From contig JAHBWA010000019.1 of NCBI GenBank assembly GCA_019637195.1, positions 1-64,000 of the forward strand: 64,000 nucleotides of DNA, read 5' to 3'. The position numbers and the translations under genes were made by a program. Origin of the DNA: Labilithrix sp. GTDB taxonomy: Bacteria; Myxococcota_A; Polyangia; Polyangiales; Polyangiaceae. A model generated the notes under the pieces. That model saw only the letters and a program-made list of their open reading frames with translations. It was not told the origin of the DNA and did not search any database. Positions 7,709 through 19,666 of this stretch are shown piece by piece (the stretch's first letter is position 1; each line of letters starts with the position of its first letter).

Positions 7709-8500
7709 TTAGCATGCGCGTTCGCTGGCCGCGAAAACCCTGACAAAAGTCCGGGGCGCACGCTTCCTCCGTCGGCACGTCGTGGCGCCATCCATGTAGC
7801 AAACGCTGAGCGCGCGGCGCGCATGCCCGGTGCGCGAACGGCCCGAGCGGTGCCAGACGTGGTTGTGGATGAGGAGCACCTCCCCCGCCACGGCGGGGAG
7901 CGGGAGGGCGAGCGCCTCGGCGTCGAGCCGCTCGAGCTTGTCCTCGGGGACCACGCCGCCCAGAGGGGTCGCGAGCCCGGCCGCGTGCGTCCCAGGCGCG
8001 ACCTCGACGCACCCTCCGCCGACCGGCGCGTCGTCGAGCGCGGTCCAGAGCTGCAACGTCGGCTCGCGATCGAGGCCCCAGAAGTCGCCGCCGTCCTGGT
8101 GCCACGGCAGGTTCGAGCCGCCGCCCGCGTGCTTGTTCATCAAGAACGCGCGGTACAGCGTGACGTCGGCGTTCGGGTAGACCCTCGCCGCGACGCGCCG
8201 GAAGACGTCGCTCGCGATCCAGTCCCAGAAGAGCGGATCGAGCTCGAGCTTCTCGACCTTGCGGTACGCGAGGGACGGGCCCTTCCAGCCCTTGCCGTAC
8301 TCGAGGTCTTCGTAGCGGCCGGACTCCGAGTCGTGCTGGAAGAACAGGCCGGGGTAGGTCACCTCGCCGAGCATGATCGCGTCGGCTCGCGCGCGGAGCC
8401 GCGCGATGGTCGCGTCGTCGGCGAGCTTGCCGAGCCGAGCCCAGCCGTGCTCGCGGTAGTGCGCGACCGCGTCGTCCAGAGCTCGGTCGTCGGGGATCAT
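7709..8500 (-). CDS. Phytanoyl-CoA dioxygenase (PhyH) family protein
   Basis: A 263-aa Fe(II)/2-oxoglutarate dioxygenase. The metal motif HxD is visible as WHQDGG (His134, Asp136). The distal His lies in HNHVWHRSG (His212/214/217, with His217 the best match to the family pattern), followed by Arg228/229 in ARRAL, which would bind 2-oxoglutarate. The family hydroxylates small organic molecules; the substrate here cannot be told. The start ATG at 8498-8500 overlaps the stop of the upstream aldo/keto reductase by four bases (ATGA), indicating translational coupling, so the two enzymes may act in one pathway. Confidence 0.88.
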   Translation of the reverse strand: MIPDDRALDDAVAHYREHGWARLGKLADDATIARLRARADAIMLGEVTYPGLFFQHDSESGRYEDLEYGKGWKGPSLAYRKVEKLELDPLFWDWIASDVFRRVAARVYPNADVTLYRAFLMNKHAGGGSNLPWHQDGGDFWGLDREPTLQLWTALDDAPVGGGCVEVAPGTHAAGLATPLGGVVPEDKLERLDAEALALPLPAVAGEVLLIHNHVWHRSGRSRTGHARRALSVCYMDGATTCRRRKRAPRTFVRVFAASERAC

Positions 8501-9513
8501 CCGCGCACGTACTTCGTGTCCGTGCCCGACCACGCGAGGTGAAGCGCGTCGACGGCGCTCCGCACCTCGGGCGGCAGGGCGCGCCCGCACGCGCGCACGC
8601 CCTCGTCGAGCTGCGTCACGCTCGCGGGACCGAGGAGGATCGAGTCGACCCCCTCGGCGCCGGCGAGCCACGCGTACGACAGCTCGAGCAGGCTCATGCC
8701 CGCGGTCTTCGCGACCTCGGCGAGCGCGTCGACGCGGTCGAACATCGCGTCCGTGAAGTACCGGCCCAGGTAGAGGCGGTTCTTGTCGAAGCGCGAGCCC
8801 TTCTGCGTGGAGCCGTCGCGCAGGTGCCGGCCCGCGAGGAGGCCGCCGGCGAGCGGGTTGTAGACGACCGTGTGGACGCGGTAGCGCCGCGCGAAGGCGA
8901 ACCACTCGACGTCGAGCTGCCGGATCAGCACGTTGTAGAGCTGCTGCGCGACGGCCGGGCGCGGCAGGCCGCGCTTCGCCAGCGCCTCGCTCGAGGTGAG
9001 GTGGATCATCTCGAGCACCTGCCAGGCGGCGTAGTTCGATACGCCCCACGAGAGGATCTTCTTCTTTTCGATGAGCTCGGCGACGGCGTCGAGCGTCGCC
9101 TCGATGGGCGTGTCGCGGTCGGGGACGTGGAGGTAGTAGACGTCGACGCGGTCGGTGCCGAGCCGCTTCAAGCTCTCGTCGATCGCCGCGGTGAGCCGCG
9201 CCGGGCCGAGCCCCTCGGGCTTGCCGCCGACGCGGCCGAAGCCGCACTTGGTCGCGAGCACGACCTCGTCGCGCTTGCCGGCGAGGGCCTCGCCCACGAT
9301 GCGCTCGGAGGCGCCGTCGCAGTAGGCGTTCGCCGTGTCGACGTGCCGGACGCCGAGCTCCAGCGCCCGCGCGACGATCCGCTTCGACTCGGCCTCGTCC
9401 GTCCTTCGGCCGAAGTTCATGGCGCCGAGGCAGAGCGGCGCACCCGTCGCGGCGCCGTCCGCGTTTCTCTCGGACCGGAGCGCGAGCACCTCGCGGAGGA
9501 GCGGAGTTTCCAC
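8497..9513 (-). CDS. Aldo/keto reductase
   Basis: A 338-aa NAD(P)H-dependent oxidoreductase with a TIM-barrel pattern. The catalytic tetrad is complete: Asp59 and Tyr64 in DTANAYCDG, Lys89 in ATKCGFG and His129 in YYLHVPD. The cofactor region near the C-terminus (SILLGPASVTQLDEGV) fits the YajO/Tas-like branch. The substrate is unknown. It is the first gene of a two-gene unit with the dioxygenase and is divergent from the phosphofructokinase gene, with a perfect palindrome in the shared upstream region. Confidence 0.9.
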   Translation of the reverse strand: METPLLREVLALRSERNADGAATGAPLCLGAMNFGRRTDEAESKRIVARALELGVRHVDTANAYCDGASERIVGEALAGKRDEVVLATKCGFGRVGGKPEGLGPARLTAAIDESLKRLGTDRVDVYYLHVPDRDTPIEATLDAVAELIEKKKILSWGVSNYAAWQVLEMIHLTSSEALAKRGLPRPAVAQQLYNVLIRQLDVEWFAFARRYRVHTVVYNPLAGGLLAGRHLRDGSTQKGSRFDKNRLYLGRYFTDAMFDRVDALAEVAKTAGMSLLELSYAWLAGAEGVDSILLGPASVTQLDEGVRACGRALPPEVRSAVDALHLAWSGTDTKYVRG

Positions 9514-9613
9514 GCAGCTCGATTAGCACCGCGGACGCCGCGCGCGGAACGGACATGGCGCCCGCCGCGCTCTGCGCCTGCGTTTCGTGGGACCGAGCAC
9601 CGCGGGCTGGAAC

Positions 9614-9633
9614 GTAACTCATAAATGAGTTAC
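9614..9633. promoter_or_regulatory. Perfect 20-bp palindromic operator candidate
   Basis: GTAACTCAT-AA-ATGAGTTAC is a perfect inverted repeat with 9-base arms. It is strikingly AT-rich for this genome. It lies between the divergent aldo/keto reductase (start 9513) and phosphofructokinase (start about 9710) genes and is followed by TACTATATC, a possible -10 region. Its size suits a dimeric TetR- or MarR-type repressor; which protein binds is unknown. Confidence 0.6.
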
Positions 9634-9709
9634 TATATCTGGGTCGATCACGGCTCGCAGAGAGACTGTGGCGGCGAGTACACTCCTGGCCGAACTCCTT
9701 CGGACACCC

Positions 9710-11029
9710 ATGACGAACGACAAGCTCGCGATTCTCGTCGGCGGAGGCCCCGCACCCGGCATCAACAGCGTGATCGGCGCCGCCACCATCCGCGCCAGCC
9801 TCTCGGGCGTCGAGGTGATCGGCGTCCAGGACGGGTTCCGCTGGTTGATCGAGGGCGACACCTCGCGCGTGGCGCCGCTCTCGATCGCCGACACGAGCCG
9901 CATCCACTTTCGCGGCGGCTCGCACCTCGGCATCTCGCGCGCCAACCCGACCAAGAGCCCGGAGCTGCTCGCGCGCTGCCTCGACACGCTCGACCGCCTC
10001 GGCGTCGGCATGCTGGTCACGATCGGCGGCGACGACACGTGCTTCAGCGCGTCGACCCTCGCGAAGGCGTCGAACGGCCGGTTGCGCGTGGTCCACGTGC
10101 CGAAGACGATCGACAACGACCTCGACCTCCCGCAGGACGTCTACACGTTCGGCTTCCAGACGGCGCGCCACATCGGCGCGGAGGTCGTGAAGAACCTCAT
10201 GGTCGACGCGAAGACGACCTCGCGCTGGTACTTCACGGTCGCGATGGGCCGCAAGGCCGGGCACCTCGCGCTCGGCATCGGCAAGGCCGCCGGCGCGACG
10301 CTCTCGCTCGTGCCCGAGGAGTTCACCGCGCGCGCCCCCAACGGGACGGTCCGCCTCCGCGACATCGTCGACACGCTCACCGGCGCGGTCATCAAGCGCC
10401 TCTCGCACGGCCGGCCCGACGGCGTCGCGGTCCTCGCCGAGGGCCTCGTCGAGGTCGTCGACACGGCGGACATCGAGGGGCTGGAGGGCGTCGAACGCGA
10501 CGCCCACGGTCACATCCGCATCGCCGAGGTCGACTTCGGCAACATCGTGAAGGCCGCCGTGCAGCGTCAGCTCGCGGAGCTCCGCATCAAGACGACGATC
10601 GTCTCGAAGAACATCGGCTACGAGCTCCGCTGCGCCGACCCGATCCCCTTCGACATGGAGTACACGCGCGATCTCGGCTACTGCGCCGCGCGCTACGTGA
10701 TCGAGGGGGGCGATCAGGCGCTCATCAGCATGCAGCGCGGGCGCTTCGTCCCTGTGCCGTTCGACAAAATCATGGACCCGAAGACCGGCCGGATGCGCGT
10801 CCGCATGGTCGACATCGAATCCGACCGCTACAAGATCGCGCGGAGCTACATGCTCCGCCTCCGCGCCGAGGACTTCAAAGACAAAGTCGAGCTCGCGCGC
10901 CTCGCGCAGGCGGCGAACATGAAGCCGTCCGAGTTCGTCGAGCGCTTCGGCTACCTCGCCGAGGGCGATACGCGTCCGAGCCTCGCGCCGATGCGCGCCG
11001 TCACCCCGAGCAACCCGCCCGGCGCCTGA
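9710..11029 (+). CDS. pfp: 6-phosphofructokinase, pyrophosphate-dependent type
   Basis: A 439-aa glycolytic enzyme that phosphorylates fructose 6-phosphate at C1. The nucleotide-binding start is LVGGGPAPGIN (residues 9-19). GGDDT (106-110) has Asp109 where ATP-dependent enzymes have Gly, and PKTIDND (131-137) has Lys132. Both residues are the recognised signature of diphosphate-dependent enzymes, so inorganic pyrophosphate is the likely phosphoryl donor and the reaction is reversible. MGRKAGH (about residues 180-186) binds substrate. ATG 9710 was chosen because the conserved fold begins there; an in-frame GTG at 9668 would add 14 residues. Neither has a clear Shine-Dalgarno. Confidence 0.9.
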   Translation: MTNDKLAILVGGGPAPGINSVIGAATIRASLSGVEVIGVQDGFRWLIEGDTSRVAPLSIADTSRIHFRGGSHLGISRANPTKSPELLARCLDTLDRLGVGMLVTIGGDDTCFSASTLAKASNGRLRVVHVPKTIDNDLDLPQDVYTFGFQTARHIGAEVVKNLMVDAKTTSRWYFTVAMGRKAGHLALGIGKAAGATLSLVPEEFTARAPNGTVRLRDIVDTLTGAVIKRLSHGRPDGVAVLAEGLVEVVDTADIEGLEGVERDAHGHIRIAEVDFGNIVKAAVQRQLAELRIKTTIVSKNIGYELRCADPIPFDMEYTRDLGYCAARYVIEGGDQALISMQRGRFVPVPFDKIMDPKTGRMRVRMVDIESDRYKIARSYMLRLRAEDFKDKVELARLAQAANMKPSEFVERFGYLAEGDTRPSLAPMRAVTPSNPPGA

Positions 11030-11118
11030 GTCCGAGCCTCGCGGGGCTCTTGGCCGGCGTCGAGCTCGAAGCCGCGGCCGGCGACGGCGTCCGCGTTCGT
11101 GCCTGATCGCGCCCGACG

Positions 11119-11559
11119 TCACTCCGCGTTGGCGGCCGCCGCCTCGAGGAGCGGCGCGGCGAGCGGCGTCTTGCGAGGACGGCCGCGCGGGCGGCGCGGG
11201 GCTTCGTGCTCGGCGGAGAGCGCGAACCCCTCCGCGTCGCTGGGACGAGGTCGGCGCGCAGGGCGCGGCAGCGCGATCGCCTCGAGTCGCGCGCTCAGGG
11301 CGGCGTTGGACTCGGCGTAGACGCGCGCGTAGGCGAGCGCGCGCTGCGCGTGCTGGAGGAGGGCCTCCTGGCGATCGAGGAGACGAGCCCGGGCCTCGTC
11401 GACGAGCGTCTGGGCGGTGGCGACGGCGTCCTCGGCCGCGTCGGCTTCCGAGGCGAGGCGCGCGAGCGTCGTGGCGTCGAGCTCGCCGAAGCGGACGTCG
11501 GCGAGCTCGCTCGCGAAGAGATCGAGGAGGGATTGGACGGCAGGAGAGCGGACGGACAT
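11119..11559 (-). CDS. Small coiled-coil protein with AT-hook-like tail
   Basis: A 146-aa protein of unknown function. Residues 15-95 are almost entirely helical and Ala/Leu/Glu/Arg-rich, fitting a coiled coil (RLASEADAAEDAVATAQTL). The C-terminal part contains EAPRRPRGRPRKTPLAA (about residues 118-134), with the core PRGRPRK of an AT-hook DNA-binding motif. This suggests a small nucleoid-associated or DNA-tethering protein, but only the motif supports this. The reading frame has the expected high G/C third positions. It stands alone. Confidence 0.65.
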   Translation of the reverse strand: MSVRSPAVQSLLDLFASELADVRFGELDATTLARLASEADAAEDAVATAQTLVDEARARLLDRQEALLQHAQRALAYARVYAESNAALSARLEAIALPRPARRPRPSDAEGFALSAEHEAPRRPRGRPRKTPLAAPLLEAAAANAE

Positions 11560-11913
11560 GAACTGAACGTACGATCAGTGGTCGGCCGAAGCCAAAGCTT
11601 TTCTGGCGGCGCGCGTCGCTCCATCCGCGGCGCGGTCGCGGCCGAGCCAAAGCGTCGCCGCGGTCATCGAGTTTCCCATACGCGTGGACGTGCCGCGGCG
11701 CGATGAACCCGTGGCCGGCGTCGACGACGCCGCGCGCCGTGGCCGACGACGCCGCGAGCCCGCGCCACCGACGCCGCGGGCCCGTCGCCGTCTCCGACAC
11801 GCAGGCCGTCGCCGCCGACGCCGCGGGCCCCGCCGCCGTCCTCTGAACGCAGGCCGTCGCCGACGACGGACGCGGGGCCCCGTCGGCGTCTTCGACGACG
11901 CAGGCCTGCGTCG
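11560..11913. repeat. Gene-free region with degenerate ~48-bp repeats
   Basis: No gene was seen in these 354 bases. From about 11700 to 11910 a loose repeat of roughly 48 bases recurs, recognisable by GACGCCGCGGGCCC and CGCAGGCCGTCGCCG blocks separated by CCGTCTCCG-like stretches. It lies directly downstream of the DnaJ-domain gene (stop at 11914). Confidence 0.55.
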
Positions 11914-13971
11914 CTATTTTTTGAACAGCTTGCCGAAGAGCCCGCCCAGGGTCTCTTGCGGCGCGGGCTTGCTGGGGCTGTTGGGCATCCCGGGCGGCGG
12001 CTTGCTCACGCCGCCGCGCATGTTGTGGAGCCGCACCTCGCGCATGGCGTCGAGGTTGCGCGGGTTGAGCTCCGCGGCCTTCTTGAAGTCCTTGAGCGCC
12101 TTGTTCGGCTCCTCGGCGCGTTTGTAGAGCAGCCCGCGGTAGAAGTAAGCGCGCTCGCAGTTGGGGTTCTTCTGGATGCAGCGATCGAGTAGCAGGGCCT
12201 TCTCGAGCGTCTTCTCGCGGCTCAGCCACTCGGGCTTCTGCGCGTCGAGCCACGCGAGCGTGGCGAGGTAGTCGGCCTGATCGCCGTCGAGCGCGACGCA
12301 TCGCTTGACGATCTCGTACGCCTGCGGGTCCCCCATGTTCCGCTTGAGCAGGAACTCGGCCTTCTGGAACTCCGTGGCGGCCTCGAGGATCGCCTGGATC
12401 TTCGCCTGATCCTCGGGCGTGGCGCCGCCGTCCTTCAGCAGCGTCATGTAGTCGTGGCGCTTGGCCGGATCCATGAGCGTCGCGTGCGCCTCGGTGAGGT
12501 GCGTGAACACCTTGCTGCACGCGTCCTTCACGTCGACGAGCGCCGGCGGCAGCCGGTCGGGGTGCCACACCTTCGCGAGGCCGATGAAGGCCTTTTGCAC
12601 GGCTTCGGGCGCGGCGTCGCGCTCGAGGCCGAGCATCTGGAAGTAGTCCTGCGCGTTGATCTGCTCGGCGCGCTCGAGGATCTTCGTCTTCAGCGCGTTC
12701 TGCTCGGCGGTGAGCTGGCGCGAGCTCGACGGCGGCGCGACGGACATCGAGCTGGACGAGGCGGGGGGCTCGATCGTGCTCGCGATCTGCGGGACGCTCG
12801 CGGGGGCCGGCACCGGCACGCTCGGCGTCGCTCCCGTCATCGCCGGCGGCACCGCCGACTGCTGGATGGTCTGCGTGATCATCGAGCCGATGTCCATCGA
12901 CAGGCCCGCCGCCGGCGCGATCACCGGCTCGGGCGGCGTACTGATCACGGGCTCGGGCGGCGCCGAGGGGGCGGCGCCGAAGGCGCCGAGCGGTGAGGGC
13001 TGCGCGCCGAACGCGTTGACCGGCGCTCGCATCCCCGGGCTCGACGCGCGCTCGTCGTTCGCGCCCGACGCGGCGACGTGCTCCTCGACGACGAGCGGGC
13101 TCCGCGACGCCTGCCGCTGCAGCTGCACGCGGGCGAACGCTTGCCCGCTCGACGGAGGTGGGACGTTCGCCGGCGCCTGCCGTGGAGCGGCCGGCATGTT
13201 CGCCGACGGCGCGGGCGCGGCCTGGGCGGCCGGCTGCGCTTCGCTCAGCTCGACCTGCTTCATGATCAAGAGGAAGTAGGCGAGCACCTGCCCGAGCCCC
13301 GGACCGATGACGCTCGAGAGGTCGACGACGCGCGTCGGACGCTGTCGCAAGAGCTCGACGGCCTGCAGCTCCTGAGGGCTGAAGGCGAAGCGCTGGAGCT
13401 GAGCGTTCGCCGAGGCGCGCAGGTGCGCCCCGCCGATCCGCCGGAGCGTCGCGTCCACGTGCTCCCAGGCGGGCGTCTCCCTGACGCCGCGCCAGAGGAC
13501 GGGGAACGGATCGATCGCGGTCGGAGGTCCGCCGACGGACTGCAGGAGGTCGAGGCCGTCGTAGTAGGCGAACGTCGTGTCGCCGGAGAGGCTGAAGAGG
13601 TGCTCGACCTTGCGCTCCACCTGCGAACGGAGCCCCGCGTCGAGCCGCGCCGGATCGATCGCGCCCATCTCGAGCAGGGCCTGTCCCTGGAGCATCGGGC
13701 CCTCCTGCATGCGCGCCAGCGAGGCGGCGAGCTGGTCGGGCGTGATCATCCCGAGCTCGCTCAGCACGGTGCCGAGGTAGTGGATCGGCTCGGCCGTGCG
13801 GATCTTCGCCGGGCATCCGCTCAGCACGAGCATCGTCGCGAGCGGCGCGGCGCCGAGCGTGAGCTCGAACGTCCCGGTCAACCGACGCTCCAGGGCATAG
13901 ACCAGGAGGTGCGGGAACGGCGTTTTGACGAACGACCCGGACGCTGTCGGTGCCGGAAGCGGGTTTTGCAT
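11914..13971 (-). CDS. DnaJ-domain protein with N-terminal DUF4388-like and C-terminal TPR regions
   Basis: A 685-aa protein. Residues 10-180 resemble DUF4388/PATAN modules of myxobacterial signalling proteins (FVKTPFPHLLVYALERRLTG, YLGTVLSELGMITPDQLA). Residues 265-430 are a long Pro/Ala/Ser-rich linker, probably disordered. Residues 440-505 are a J domain with the Hsp70-stimulating HPD motif at 470-472 (KVWHPDRLP). Residues 530-650 form TPR-like helices (RAYFYRGLLYKRAEEPNKAL). It should recruit a DnaK-type chaperone to a complex defined by the other domains. The start ATG at 13969-13971 has GGGAG upstream. The gene stands alone. Confidence 0.85.
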   Translation of the reverse strand: MQNPLPAPTASGSFVKTPFPHLLVYALERRLTGTFELTLGAAPLATMLVLSGCPAKIRTAEPIHYLGTVLSELGMITPDQLAASLARMQEGPMLQGQALLEMGAIDPARLDAGLRSQVERKVEHLFSLSGDTTFAYYDGLDLLQSVGGPPTAIDPFPVLWRGVRETPAWEHVDATLRRIGGAHLRASANAQLQRFAFSPQELQAVELLRQRPTRVVDLSSVIGPGLGQVLAYFLLIMKQVELSEAQPAAQAAPAPSANMPAAPRQAPANVPPPSSGQAFARVQLQRQASRSPLVVEEHVAASGANDERASSPGMRAPVNAFGAQPSPLGAFGAAPSAPPEPVISTPPEPVIAPAAGLSMDIGSMITQTIQQSAVPPAMTGATPSVPVPAPASVPQIASTIEPPASSSSMSVAPPSSSRQLTAEQNALKTKILERAEQINAQDYFQMLGLERDAAPEAVQKAFIGLAKVWHPDRLPPALVDVKDACSKVFTHLTEAHATLMDPAKRHDYMTLLKDGGATPEDQAKIQAILEAATEFQKAEFLLKRNMGDPQAYEIVKRCVALDGDQADYLATLAWLDAQKPEWLSREKTLEKALLLDRCIQKNPNCERAYFYRGLLYKRAEEPNKALKDFKKAAELNPRNLDAMREVRLHNMRGGVSKPPPGMPNSPSKPAPQETLGGLFGKLFKK

Positions 13972-14249
13972 CGCGGCTAGCTCTCCCAGTCTACACGCAT
14001 CGCGAACCTCGAAAAGTACCATCCATCGGGCGCGCTCGTCATCGGCGTCTCGGCTTCTTGGTCGCGTTTGGCGGGCTCGTTTCGGGCTCGTTTCGGGCTC
14101 GGACTTCGGCCCGGTCTGGGTTCGGTTCTGGGCTCGGTTCGGGGGGGGCCTCGATTGGGCCGTCGATGTGGGGTCGCCCGTCGGACGGGGCGGGGCTCGC
14201 GCGCTCCCCGGTGCGCTCACCCCGACCGAGGTGTGGGGGGCGCCGCTCG
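13972..14249. repeat. Intergenic region with TTCGGGCTCG simple repeats
   Basis: No gene is seen here. From about 14073 to 14144, variants of CTCGTTTCGGG and GGGCTCGGTTC recur five or six times, producing a degenerate 10-12 base repeat. The region separates two genes on the same strand and must hold the promoter of the DnaJ-domain gene, but no clear -35/-10 was picked out. Confidence 0.5.
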
Positions 14250-14867
14250 CTAGCTCTTCCGCGCGACGCCGCGGATCGTCGGCCGGACGATCGGGAGGGC
14301 CTTGCGCATGCTCTCCTTCGTCAGCGCCTCGAACGCGAAGCCGGCGCGCTCGATCGCGGCGCGGGTGTCGCGCGTGAGGTGGCAGCCGCCCGCGACGCGC
14401 GACCAGAGGGGCTCGATGCGTCGCTGCCAACGCAGCCGGGACGGCGCGTCCTCGGCGGCCACGTGCTCGAGGAAGACCAGCGCGCCGCCCGGTCGGAGCA
14501 CCCGACGGATCTCGCCGAGCGTCACCGCCTGGTCCGGCACCGAGCAGAGCACGAGCGTCGAGACGACCGCGTCGAAGGAGCCGTCGTCGAACGGGAGATC
14601 GCCGGCGCTCGCGCGCACGACCTCGGCGCGTCCGAGCTCCGGTCGCCGGCCGAGGCGGGCGAGCATGTGAGGGTCGGCGTCGCTGAGGACGAGGCGCTCG
14701 AGCGCCGGGTAAAAAGCCAGGTTCGCCCCCGTGCCGGCGCCGATCTCGAGCACCCGCGCGCCGATCGCCGGCAGCGCGGCGAGCAGCTCGCGCCGCCAGT
14801 CCGCGAGGCAGGCCCGCTCGGTCCTCCGCATGAACGGATCGTATGCAGTCGCGAACAGCCAGCTCAT
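14250..14867 (-). CDS. Class I SAM-dependent methyltransferase
   Basis: A 205-aa enzyme. Motif I for S-adenosylmethionine is VLEIGAGTGAN (about residues 40-50). The acidic residue after strand 2 is in LVLSDADPHML, motif IV is FDAVVSTLVLCSVPD, and the post-motif is LRPGGALVFLEHV. The pattern fits the Methyltransf_11 (UbiE-like) group acting on small molecules; the acceptor is unknown. The start at 14867 was chosen because MSWLFATAYDPFM begins the usual N-terminal helix. It is divergent from the kinase gene at 15035, with 167 bases between them. Confidence 0.85.
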   Translation of the reverse strand: MSWLFATAYDPFMRRTERACLADWRRELLAALPAIGARVLEIGAGTGANLAFYPALERLVLSDADPHMLARLGRRPELGRAEVVRASAGDLPFDDGSFDAVVSTLVLCSVPDQAVTLGEIRRVLRPGGALVFLEHVAAEDAPSRLRWQRRIEPLWSRVAGGCHLTRDTRAAIERAGFAFEALTKESMRKALPIVRPTIRGVARKS

Positions 14868-15034
14868 CGCGGGCCATCGTCGCCGAAGCCGCCCGCCGTG
14901 GGGAAGCCTCGCCGGCGCTCGGGGCGCTGCGACGTCCTCGCCGCGAGCACACACGGCACGACCGATGTGACACCAAGGTCGCGGCGCGTCTGTCCGCCGG
15001 CCCGGGCTGTGGCACAATCGCGGCGACCCCAACG

Positions 15035-19510
<4,476 letters not shown>

Positions 19511-19513
19511 GCG

Positions 19514-19530
19514 CGTCGCGAGTCGCGACG
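19514..19530. terminator. Inverted repeat after the kinase gene
   Basis: CGTCGCGA-G-TCGCGACG is a perfect inverted repeat starting 3 bases after the kinase stop codon. As RNA it can form a 6-base stem with a five-base loop. There is no T-run, so termination is a guess. Confidence 0.35.
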
Positions 19531-19538
19531 TCGAGCGC

Positions 19539-19569
19539 TTGCCCTAGGCTCGGTCGTCCGCGCTAGACT
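19539..19569 (+). promoter_or_regulatory. Candidate promoter for the patatin gene
   Basis: TTGCCC (19539-19544) and TAGACT (19564-19569), 19 bases apart, are a plausible though long-spaced -35/-10 pair. It would give a 5' untranslated region of about 90 bases containing the hairpin at 19586-19607. Confidence 0.35.
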
Positions 19570-19585
19570 GGTCGTGAGGTCTCCG

Positions 19586-19607
19586 CGTCGGGTCCTCTCA
19601 CCCGACG
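19586..19607 (+). other. Stem-loop in the leader of the patatin gene
   Basis: CGTCGGGT-CCTCTC-ACCCGACG forms a perfect 8-base stem with a 6-base loop, 60 bases before the start codon at 19667. It could stabilise the message or act on translation; alternatively it belongs to the end of the kinase transcript. Confidence 0.45.
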
Positions 19608-19666
19608 GTTCAGCTCGGCGCGCTCGCCCGCTGGGACCTTCGCCCAAGGAATTCGACTCCCGATAC

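Noticed and set aside
15011..15024. GGCAC with GG-N10-GC upstream of the kinase gene, like a sigma54 site
   Set aside because: The -12 part is CGGCG instead of TTGC, and the implied start would fall inside the start codon.
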